A stretch of 64,000 nt of DNA. Origin: Tulasnella sp. 424 (Eukaryota; Basidiomycota; Agaricomycetes; Cantharellales; Tulasnellaceae). A model generated the notes under the pieces. The model saw only the letters and a program-made list of their open reading frames with translations. It did not search any database and was not told the DNA's origin. The stretch covers positions 1-64,000 of the forward strand of contig WSUB01000063.1 in assembly GCA_019633425.1 (NCBI GenBank). Direction: 5' to 3'. The translations under genes were made by a program, and so were the position numbers. Below are positions 49,712 through 59,242 of the stretch, one piece after another (position 1 is the first letter of the stretch; each line of letters begins with the position of its first letter).

Positions 49712-51788
49712 TTACACGCGGGTCTTAGGAAGCAGGGTCGAAGACGAAGGCCCCACAGCACCGACAGCGTGAACCTTTTCGGTGCCTTGCTCTCCAGCAG
49801 TCTCGGTTTGAGCGGAACGCGGGCTCAAGTCCTCCTTGGATATTGTCTTCAGGAACAGGCACATAACGGCCGCAATAGCGCACCACGGAATCAAACTGAT
49901 GAAGCTCCATCGGCAGGCTAGTCGGAAGGCGTCTTGCATAATAGCCCGAATGGATGGATCCAGAGACAAGATGTTTTGGACGCTGTCGAGAGAGCCCAAA
50001 GAAGCAATCTGCTCGGGGGTCAAGTCGCCCGAGGAGGAAGCCAGATGTTTAATGTGGTTTTTAACTTGAGTGTTCAGAACGGCAGAAAGCCGAGCTAGCC
50101 CTATTGTACCACCCGCCGTGCGGAACTAAAGCAAAGAGCCCCACTAAAAGCATGTTACTTGGCGCGGGTAACAAGAAAATGACGTACGAAGTTGTTCATA
50201 GATACGACAGTCGCTACGCGGTTAATTGGCTGACAGTAGCACGCTTGAATCATGAGTGGCCCAAGTGATAGGCCGAGCCCGATCCCAGTGATAAGTAGGT
50301 AGACCTTGAGTTGAATAGGGGAATTCTTTGAGAGTGCGGTGGTGATGAGACCGATTCCGACCGTAATGAGGACGCAGCCAATCATAGAAGGATACTTTGG
50401 TTGCCTAAACAGTCTGATTAGGATGAGGGCTATCACCGTGCCACCTCCCAGCCCTGAAGAGCAAGTTACTCAGCCTGACGCAGAACAAGGATATACTCCA
50501 CATGTGTATTCTTACCGGGTGCGAACCAAAGAAGCTGAACTCCCGAGTCCTCGGCACTGTAGCCTTGCACGATTGCGAAATATATCGCAAGAAAGTGGAA
50601 GCCGGCAAACAACACCATACCACCAGCCAAAGCAGCGAAACTGGTGGCTACAACGTCGTAGCTTTTGAAGATATCCAGAGGGATGGCAGGTTCAGTTAAC
50701 CTAAACCACTTCGGACACCGATACAGGAATCCCGGGAAGCGACGGGGTTGCCCACGCGCCTCGTCCACGGCTGCATCCATGTAACGTGACACCAAGTACT
50801 CCCAACCCACGAAAAGAATGATCAACGTGAAGCCGATGGTAAATGACGCTATGGTGATAGGGGTATTGTAGCCTTGTTTCTGAACGCTGGACCCCATGGA
50901 TAGGGCCAGCAGAATGAGGATACCACCTGCAATAAACAGGATAGTTCCAACCCAATCCGCCCGAAGCAGCTTTTGCGTGCGAGTTTCCTTTGGATCTAGT
51001 TCCCCCGTATTCTGGGAAGGAAGCGTAGTGTTTATGTTTAAATACCGTAGTCGCTCCGAAGGTTGGCCTGGACGAAGAATTGGGCGGAGCAGAAAGAATA
51101 TAAGAACGCTGTTAACGGCGCAGGATGGGAGGTTGATGCCGAATATCCAGCGGAAAGATTTGGCAAGGAGTGCTCCACCAACCACTGGCCTGAAGTGGCC
51201 CTAGTATTATCACATTTCCCTTGGGGGTAGGAGTGGAATGTTTCGTACCCGGTGCTAAACCCAATCGTATAAAATACGATGACAACGGCGTTCATGAGGT
51301 TGTCCTGATTCACAGACCCAGAGTCGGTTAGGATGATCCGGATGACGCTGACGAGGCCAGCTGCCCCAATTCCGGCAATGCCGCGTCCAACGAGCAGGGA
51401 GATCATGCTCTGTGCACCAGTGCACACTGCTGAACCAACGAGAAAGGTCCAAACAGCGACTTGGCTGCCAGTGAGAATTACGGCTGTTAGACTTGATGCT
51501 TTAAGACGATCACAAAGCGCTTACAGTGCCCAATGACGTCCTAGAATGTCGGCGATGCTCCCAAATATAGGAAGAAATACAGTAGAAGTCAGAAGAAAGG
51601 ATGTGCCGATCCACGACTGCAATTCGAGGTGGTTGAAGTCGGAGGCAATGTGGGGCTGAGCAGTGGCGACGACGGTGTAATCGAGGCTATCTGGAGAAGG
51701 AGATAGTTAGTTTAACGGTGAGTCTTGCTGGCTGAAATGGCCGCCAAGGCTCACCGAGGTATGTTGGAATCGCCAGACACAGCATCAT
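49712..51788 (-). CDS. DHA2-type MFS transporter, copy 1 (N-terminus damaged)
   Basis: Fourteen-helix-type major facilitator, expected to export small molecules or drugs; substrate unknown. It has DYTVVATAQPHIASDF in helix 1, the VGRGIAGIGAAGLVSV motif, and the same introns as copy 2. The ATG equivalent to that of copy 2 lies at 51963-51965, but it is followed after nine codons by an in-frame stop caused by a one-base gain. A four-base loss follows further on. The frame could be re-entered at the tandem ATGs near 51788, removing about 45 cytosolic residues but no helix, so the coordinates given assume that start. The motif INLPPG of copy 2 reads INLPSC here. It may be functional, truncated, or a young pseudogene. 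Confidence 0.7.
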
Positions 51789-51965
51789 CCTGATCCTTAT
51801 GCTCCAGCGCCCGTACCCCACTGGGGGCCACTTCTTCTGTTCGGGTTTGGTAAGTTCATTCTGGTGAGCTGAATCTGCGGCCTGCGGTTCGACCGAGGAG
51901 GGTAGAAATGTGCGTTTGAAGGTTGGGTGTTTGAATTAAAAAGACAGGACTGTCGTTGTTTGCAT

Positions 51966-52319
51966 GGGGCGGTCAACAGGCAACGACGGTACGCGAGGGA
52001 CCGCACGCCATCGAAACGTACACCCCCTTTATATTGGCCTGTATCAAAGAGAGCGAAAATCCCTTGCACGAAGAACGAAGATTCATAGCCTGGGAGGGGC
52101 GTAGTCGACTCTGGGCTTCTCGATCACAGACGTTGTGCCTGGCCAGGCACGTGGCAGTACCTGCTTTCGTCTATATATAGGTGATCATGCCCATTCGAAG
52201 CCATGAGGGCTGCCGAGCTCAAGTTTCCTAGGCAGACCGCTGAGGGGAAGCAGCGCAACCGATCGCTCCATCCAGCTCCGTTAGGGTCACTTACAGAAAG
52301 AATGGCGGAGTGGAATAAT
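51966..52319. promoter_or_regulatory. 5' flank of MFS copy 1
   Basis: Matches the flank of MFS copy 2. On the minus strand a CCAATATAAA element (52028-52037) lies about 65 bases upstream of the ancestral ATG, in the same position as in copy 2, so it is a probable core promoter. The segment tatcaaagag...gaagattcatagcc next to it is nearly identical in both copies. Confidence 0.6.
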
Positions 52320-52662
52320 TAGGAAGAGAGCCTTCGATTTCCCCTCACCTCGCTATGCCATCAGACACATGGTCGCAGCCGCGGTAAGTTGTTCGGTATC
52401 ACTTCTGGTCGCTGACTGCCCCCACTCCGAACCCTTGCTGATCGAGGATGAATATGCTTATTAAACGGGCTTTTGGAGTGTAGCGACTGTGGATTTATTA
52501 AATTTGGTAGACCCATCAAGCGAAAAGTTGAAACAGCCGGAGTCAGTAAAAGACGCACTTGTCCCAACCCTACCGCCCAAAAAGGTCAAGGTCGCATACA
52601 AATACAACGAAGGAGCGTCTGCAGCTGTTCGGAAACCTATCAAGATGCACGCTCTTGTGTGA
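52320..52662 (+). pseudogene. Truncated CTF18 3' fragment in repeat unit 2
   Basis: Second copy of the last exons of CTF18. It begins in the middle of an exon (cacctcgctatgcc...), retains the old intron donor (gcggtaag), then lacks about 260 bases relative to the parent (parent 49095-49357). It resumes at the segment encoding GRPIKRK. A small insertion after this point (aagttgaaac) shifts the frame relative to the tail, which otherwise still reads YKYNEGASAAVRKPIK. No start codon, no AAA core. It is a non-functional passenger of the duplication. Confidence 0.88.
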
Positions 52663-52766
52663 CCCGCTTCCACGCTACACTTTGCACCGCCGCATTCCTG
52701 GGAGTTGTATTATTTTTATCGATCGTGCTAGGTTCTTCTAGTAATGTATCTAATCTAGACCCTGCG

Positions 52767-55021
52767 TTACACGCGGGACTCGGGAAGCAAGGTCGAAGAC
52801 GAAGGCCCCACAGCACCGACAGCGTGAACCTTTTCAGTGCCTTGCTCTCCCGCAATCTCGGTTTGAGCCGAACGCGGGTTCAAGTCCTCCTTTGGGATCG
52901 TCTTCAGGAACAGACACATAACGGCCGCAATGGCGCACCACGGAATCAAACTGATGAAGCTCCACCGGCAGGCTAGTCGGAAGGCGTCTTGTACAATAGC
53001 CCGAACGGATGGATCCAGAGACAAGATGTTTTGGACGCTGTCGAGAGAGCCCAAAGAAGCAATCTGCTCAGGGGTCAGGTCGCCTGAGGAGGAAGCCAGG
53101 TGTGTGATGTGGTTTTTGACTTGAGTGTCCAGAACGGCAGAAAGCTGAGCTAGCCCTATTGTACCACCCGCCGTGCGGAACTAAAGCAAAAGGCTTCATT
53201 AAAAGCACGTTACTTGACGCGGGTGACAAGAAAATACCATACGAAATTGTTCATGGATACGACAGTTGCTACGCGGTTACTTGGCTGACAGTAACGCGCT
53301 TGAATCATGAGTGGTCCAAAGGATAGGCCGAGCCCGATCCCAGTGATAAGTAGGTAGACCTTAAGTTGAATAGGGGAATTCTTTGAGAGTGCAGTGGCGA
53401 GGAGACCGATTCCAACCGTAATAAGCACGCAGCCAATCATGGAAGGATACTTTGGTTGCTTGAACAGTCTGATTAGGATGAGGGCAATCACTGTACCACC
53501 TCCCAACCCTGAAGAGCAAGTTACTCAGCCTAACGCAGAACAAGGATATACTATGCATGTGTGTTCTTACCGGGTGCGAACCATAGAAGTTGAACCCCTG
53601 AGTCCTCGGCACTGTAGCCTTGCACGATTGCAAAATAGATCGCTAGAAAGTAGAAGCCGGCGAACAACACCATACCACCAGTCAAAGCAGCGAAACTGGT
53701 GGCTACAACGTCGTAGCTTTTGAAGATATCCAGAGGGATGGCAGGTTCAGTTAACCTGAACCACTTCGGACAACGATACAGGAATCCCGGGAAGCGACGG
53801 GGCTGCCCACGCGTCTCGTCCACGGCTGCGTCCATGTAACGCGACACCAAGTACTCCCAACCCACGAAAATAATGATCAAAGTGAAGCCGATGGTAAATG
53901 ACGCGATGGTGATAGGGGTATTGTAGCCATGTTTCTGGACGCTGGACCCCATTGATAGGGCCAGCAGAATGAGGATACCACCTGCAATAAACAGGATAGT
54001 TCCAACCCAATCCGCCCGAAGCAGCTTTTGCGTGCGAGTTTCCGTTGGATCCAGTTCCCCAGTATTTTGGGAAGGAAGCCTAGTGTTCATGTTTAAATGC
54101 CGTAGTCGCTCCGAAGGTTGGCCTGGACGAAGAATTGGGCGGAGAAGGAAGAATATAAGGACGCTGCTAACAACGCCGGGTGGCAGGTTGATGCCGAATA
54201 TCCAGCGGAAAGATTTGGTAAGGAGTGCCCCACCAACCACTGGCCTGAAGTGGTCCTCGTATTAGCATTTCTCTCTTAGAGTAGGGGGTGGAATGCTTCG
54301 TACCCGGTGCTAAACCCAATCGTATAAAATACGATGAGGACGGCGTTCATGATGTTGTCCTCATTCAGAGACCCAGAGTCGGTTAGGATGATCCGTATCA
54401 CGCTGACGAGGCCAGCTGCCCCAATTCCGGCAATACCACGTCCGGCGAGCAGGGAGATCATGCTCTGTGCACCAGTGCACACTGCTGAACCAACGAGAAA
54501 GGTCCAAACAGCGACTTGGCTGCCAGCGAGAATTACGGCTGTTAGACTTGGTGCTTTCAGAAAACTACAAAGCGCTTACAGTGCCCAATGACGTCCTAGA
54601 ATGTCGGCGATGCTCCCAAATATTGGAAGAAATACAGTAGAAGTCAGAAGAAAGGATGTGCCGATCCAGGACTGCAATTCGAGGCGGTTGAAATCGGAGG
54701 CAATGTGGGGTTGAGCAGTGGCGACGACGGTGTAATCGAGGGTATCTGTGGAAGACAATTAGTCTAACGGTGAATCTTGCTGCGTAAAAATAGCCGTCAA
54801 GGCTCACCGAGGTACGTAGGAATCACCAAACACAGCATCATCCTGATCCTTATATTCCAGCGCCCGTACCCCGCTGGAAGCCACTTCTTCTGTTCCTGTT
54901 TGGTAAGTTCATTCTGGAGAGCTGAATCTGCGGCCTGCGGTTCGACCTCTGAGGGAGGATAGAGATGTGCGTTTGGAGGTTGGGCGTTTGAATTAGACGC
55001 CATTACTGTCGTTGTTTGCAT
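52767..55021 (-). CDS. DHA2-type MFS transporter, copy 2 (intact)
   Basis: Multidrug-type major facilitator of the plasma or vacuolar membrane, expected proton-coupled efflux; substrate unknown. The start at 55021 (MQTTTVMASNS) opens a cytosolic leader of about 50 residues before helix 1. Visible motifs are LDYTVVATAQPHIASDF, FLPIFGSIADILGR (loop 2-3 motif), AGRGIAGIGAAGLVSV, GGALLTKSFRWIFGINLPPG and a row of further hydrophobic segments such as WVGTILFIAGGILILLALSMG. Introns fall at about 54747-54808, 54520-54580, 54251-54306, 53515-53572 and 53180-53249. The C-terminal tail ends STLLPESRV. It is the better-preserved member of the pair. A Zn2Cys6 factor gene lies 1.9 kb upstream. Confidence 0.9.
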
Positions 55022-55464
55022 AGGGCGGTCAATAAGCAACGACGGGAAGCGAGGGGCTGCACGCTACCGAAACGCATCTCCTTTATATTGGCTTGTATCA
55101 AAGAGAAAGAAATCCCTTGCACGAAGAACGAAGATTCATAGCCGGGGGGAGGCGCAGTCGACTCTGGGCTTCTCTCTCACGGAGATCGCGCCCGGCCAGG
55201 CACGTACGTGCTTTCGTCTATAGGTGATCATGCCCGCAGGTGCACCGTGAGGGTTGCCAAGCTCAAGTAAATTTCCGGGGCAGATCGCTGAGTCAGCGGC
55301 GCAACCGATCGTTCCACCGGTCCAATTTCGTCAGGGTCACAAAGCATCTTACAAAAAGAATGGCGGGTGGATTAAGAGTCTTTATACGATAATATGACAG
55401 CCCAACACTCACAGCGCATGTCGTAGGCAGGAAGAGCAGTAGAATACATCGAAAGGAACAAGAA
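55022..55464. promoter_or_regulatory. 5' flank of MFS copy 2 and 3' flank of YJU2
   Basis: The part to about 55372 belongs to the duplicated unit. On the minus strand it has a CCAATATAAA element at 55082-55091, about 65 bases before the transporter ATG. The rest is the 3' region of YJU2. No RNA gene was seen. Confidence 0.6.
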
Positions 55465-56590
55465 TTATACAAGCGACTTCACAGGCTTCTTCTTGATTTT
55501 GATGCCTAGAGAGGCTGCCAAGTCCGTCTTCTTACGTTTTGGTGGCGGCTCAACGGCTTTCGAGGAGCCAGCTACAGAGGAAGAGCTCGGTCGTGATAGG
55601 TCATCCCGGTCCGGCAAAGCACCAGCTTTTCGCTTGACGGTGATGGTGGGCTCTGAGGACGGTCCAGCCTCTGGTGTTGACCGTGATGCCCCCACGGTGG
55701 TGGGTGCAGGAACCTTCGAAAAGACTTCGCGTACCATCTTTTCGTCTTCCTCTTCCTCTAGTCTCCTTTGCTTCGTCTCCTCGTCTTCCTCCTGCTCTTC
55801 TTCGTCTCCTTTTAGCCGAACAATTCTTTCCAACCCCCCGTCGTCATCGGCAAGAGCCGCGCCGATCCTTTCATGTCGAGCATTTCGACTTCGAATATCC
55901 TGGAGAGCATCCAAGATATCCATCTCCCTCTTCGAGTCGGATGTTCGGTTCTCCAAAGCCTTCATAGGATTGTTCTCCTCCTCTTCGAGCTTGGCTATCC
56001 GGTCCTCCTCATCTGCTTTCTCGTCGCGCCACGGTTCAAAGTTTCGTGATGCACCGTGCTCGGCCAGATAGTCGGTGTTCTTTGGGTCGGTCTTGAATGT
56101 GATTTCTGCGGAACACAGTGTGCTGACAAACTTGGTTAGCGAAACTTCGAATTTTATGGAAAGAGAGTATGGAACTCACCACTTGATATAAAATCTGATA
56201 AGCAAGGAGACTCACGTCAGCTAGTTTCAGGTTATATTATCTTTGATACTTACCGGAAGATCTTAATCCCATAATAGTCTTCGCCCTCGACGGTCTCCTT
56301 CCTTGCGTTGAACTTCTTGCCTTTATAAATGTATTCACCACAAGTGTTGCATCGCCTGTGCGGCAATGCTGTCAGATAGGATTGTAGGACAATAGCACGA
56401 TGGTATGCTTACATGCTAAATGGAGCCATGAGACGGACAACCTGCTGCGAGTTCTTGGGGATTCGCCGTCTTGGGATGAGACTTGGGTCGAAGTCCGGAG
56501 GGATGTATTTGTTGAGGACTAAATTCTACCATAGTTAGCTCTTTGATCTGAATAATTATTGGAATCAGGCTGACCCTTTCGTTCTGACAT
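55465..56590 (-). CDS. YJU2: Spliceosome factor Yju2/CWC16 (CCDC94 family)
   Basis: NTC-associated spliceosome protein required for the first catalytic step of splicing. The first exon is only 16 bases (MSERK, then an intron to about 56524) and joins to [19 protein letters not shown]. The zinc-binding core has [19 protein letters not shown] and [18 protein letters not shown], with two Cys pairs, followed by [15 protein letters not shown]. The C-terminal half is acidic and coiled-coil, then Ser/Pro-rich, ending with a Lys-rich tail ([20 protein letters not shown]). Normal size for the family. The start is fixed by the conserved MSERKVLNKY sequence. Confidence 0.94.
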
Positions 56591-56911
56591 GTTTGCGGGA
56601 CGTCGAGATGTGTGGAGGTGAGGATGGCTGGTGGTGGTTTGGGACTGGACCGATGCAGGTTCCCACCTTCGACTGTAGATGTTCCTTCCAAGCCTCGACG
56701 GTTCTAAGAACCACCTTACTTCGTATCGCTTACAACTCAGAACGTAGCTCATCACGTTCATAAGGGGGATTTCATTCAGAATATTACAAAGAATTCTAAG
56801 CTAACGCAACGGCAATTATCCCTTTAGCAATCCGAAAAAAAAAAACAAGTCGTCTGACTTCCACATCCTTCGTCTATTTCGTACTTATTCCATGTAAAGC
56901 TTTGCCAAACC
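56591..56911. other. Intergenic region YJU2 promoter
   Basis: Lies between two minus-strand genes and contains the YJU2 promoter and the 3' end of the transcription-factor gene. An A run is present at about 56837-56846. Nothing else was seen. Confidence 0.5.
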
Positions 56912-59242
56912 CTAAACCAGCTCCTTCATCATATCATCCAAAGTATTGAGTTGCGTGTTCAAAACAGGGAACACGCTTGCCATGCGGCGGAGAGCATCAA
57001 GCATCTTGCCGAGGTCGGAGAAGCATCGCTGAATCTCTCCCGTGACCGCAGGCGAGCTCGTTCCCTTGGAAGCGATATCCTTGCGCAGCGCGGCAATGCG
57101 CTCAATGAAAACGACGGCGACGTTCGTCCAAAGGTACTAGAGAGGAAAAGCTTCAGCGGGACCCCTGGTTTCCCGAGGGCCCATACACACTCACTCCAGA
57201 AATCAGACAGAGACCATCCTTCGCGGTGAGGTCACAGTCAGGAGCGCTGAGCTCTTCGAAGACATTTGTCGCGATGTCCAGCACCGCTCTAGCTGCCGCC
57301 ATCCTCTTTTCCTCGCCCATACCAAGTCCGTCGGAAAGGCGGTAGATGCCACCTTCAAACTGCTCAAGCAGCTGGGCCGCCTGATGCATCTTGATTATGA
57401 CCACATATGCGGCGCATCGGATTTCGGCAAGACAGAAAAACGCCAGCTGAGGAACCGTGGCAGAAAAGGCGTAAGGCGGACCACGTTTCTTGATGGCGGT
57501 GAAGGTGACATCTCGAGGAAGTTGCGCAGTGAACCGAGAAATGGATTGGTTGAGAGTAATCAGATTATTTCTCAACGTGTTGGCTTCTTCCAGCGTACGG
57601 GCTGTCATAGACCAAGTTGTCAGGGGAGACCTTCCTAGGTATTCAGGAAGCAAATATCTTACGAGGTGAAGCCGACAGCTTCAGCCCACGGAGCAACAGA
57701 CCCATAGCCTGAGATGACGCTCCTGTCACTGACTTCGGCAGGTTGACTTTGCGGAACTGCAGTCCTGCCGTGGAAGGCGTTGGAACCTGAGGGAAACCCA
57801 TGAGGTCGTCCAGAGACGTAAAGTCTTCGGCAGTCCAAGGTCCCTAACGAGTACACGGCTTGAGCTCTAGCGGTAAAGTGGGGGGTAGGGGGCTCTCTTG
57901 CTTCATACCTGATACGTGCCGGGGTACTTGGGCCAGACCGTCGTGATGCGGAGATTGGGGTTGGAGGTATAAGCGTCAAAAGCAGCTGGTAGCCCAGTCA
58001 TGACAGCGCAATTCTTGTCCATCAGGTAAATCTGTTGCAGATTCCCATCAAGTTTAGGTTTTGACTGGACGGAAGGGAAGGCGGACCACTTACGCCCCAG
58101 AAGACATTGATTCTCAACTCGAGATCAACAACACTAACGGGTTGCCCTAAAATTCCGGAATGTGGTGGAACAGGGTTTGAATTGGGATCCAGAAGGTAAC
58201 GGATGACCTTCTCGTCTGTTTGGTGGAGGCCACAGTCGATAGCGAGCCGGGCGGTGGAGGAGATTTCATATTGGCCTTCCAAGAACCGACCCTACGGAAT
58301 CGTTTGCGTCTCAGTGATTTTCGTTATTCGGAGGATCGGTCATTACGTACGTGTTGCATGAGCCACCAGGAGAGCATGACACTCGCGGCGATGAAGTGCG
58401 TGATGCGATCCACGTCCGACAACGCGTCCGACATCGCATTTCGAACCTGATAAACGAAATATTCCGCAGGTGGACAGTCTGGCGGTAGTGGGTCGGAGCT
58501 ATGGGCGTAGTAAGTTCCCACAAGCATCAAGGCGTTGATCAACGAGGGGTGGGGCCGCTGGGTTTCGGGTAAGCTGAGACTGTTAAGAATAGGTTCAGGG
58601 TCCATGTTGAATCCACAGCGCGGAAGGTACGTCAGAGCGATGCGAAGCCTACCAAAGCAAGAAGCGATGAATGGTGAGTTCTTCATGCTCTAGCAGGTTC
58701 TGGAGACTTCGCGGCGGACATACAAAATACTCCTTAGCTCGTCCGAAATTACGATTTGGTCCCAAGTTTGCCTAGTGCTCTCCGTAACTTCGGGAACGAC
58801 CGAAGGAACAGGACTTGCGGAGTTGTGGTTCCTGTTCCGGGCTAGGATGGGCAGGTTAGCCGATCGTAATGTTGGGCGTTGGGGGGCATAACTGGACGGA
58901 GAACCACATACTGGGCGTCCCGGAAATTGTTGCAGAAGCTAAAGACTCATATTTCTGTTGGAGGAAGGCCAGCTTCTCCGAAAGTGCCTTCTCTGAAAGC
59001 TCTGGCTTGCGTCGTTCTTCGTAGGAGCAATCCTGCAAGGTCTTGATGCACTGATTGCAGGGAGTTGCCCCATCGCATTTCTAAAACGAAAGGGGTCAAG
59101 TGGCTGTTACAATCGGCTAGCATAAGCTACTGACGGTCTTTTTCATGCGGCACCGCAAGCATGCAAGGCGGCTACGTTGACCTTTGCCGAGCGCCCCGTC
59201 AGAAGAGGTAATAGTGGCATAACGGCTATCTTCTTGAGACAT
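56912..59242 (-). CDS. Zn(II)2Cys6 fungal transcription factor
   Basis: Predicted sequence-specific regulator. The binuclear zinc cluster is at residues 28-54 (Cys28, 31, 38, 44, 47, 54; spacing 2-6-5-2-6) in the pattern RLACLRCRMKKTKC...GATPCNQC. An intron splits it between KKT and KCDG. A short coiled coil follows (SEKLAFLQQKYESL). The middle resembles the fungal-specific TF regulatory domain: NALMLVGTYYAHSS, FIAASVMLSWWLMQ, EISSTARLAIDCGLHQ, LELRINVFWGIYLMDKNCAVMTG. The C-terminus ends MMKELV. About ten exons. The start at 59242 (MSQEDSRYAT) is the first ATG in the zinc-cluster exon. Target genes are unknown; the nearby MFS pair is one possibility by proximity only. Confidence 0.9.

Larger units (their letters stand above)
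48951..52319. repeat. Tandem segmental duplication, unit 1 (CTF18 3' end + MFS copy 1)
   Basis: From about 48951 (gaagagagcct) the sequence matches the segment beginning about 52320, in the same orientation and gene order: CTF18 3' end, MFS transporter, transporter 5' flank. The match continues through the flank to about 52319, where unit 2 begins. Identity is high by eye, with scattered substitutions and small indels; unit 1 is longer because unit 2 has lost about 260 bases inside the CTF18 part. Confidence 0.9.
52320..55372. repeat. Tandem segmental duplication, unit 2 (CTF18 stub + MFS copy 2)
   Basis: Direct repeat of 48951-52319. The left junction is at the aggaagagagcc sequence near 52318-52325, abutting unit 1 without spacer. 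Similarity to unit 1 runs through the transporter and its 5' flank to about 55372 (agaatggcgg), after which the sequence becomes unrelated. No transposon ends or terminal inverted repeats were seen at either border. Confidence 0.9.

Noticed and set aside
48900..55400. Transposon-mediated origin of the duplication
   Set aside because: No terminal repeats, target-site duplications or transposase/integrase remnants are visible at the borders; unequal exchange or replication slippage fits better.
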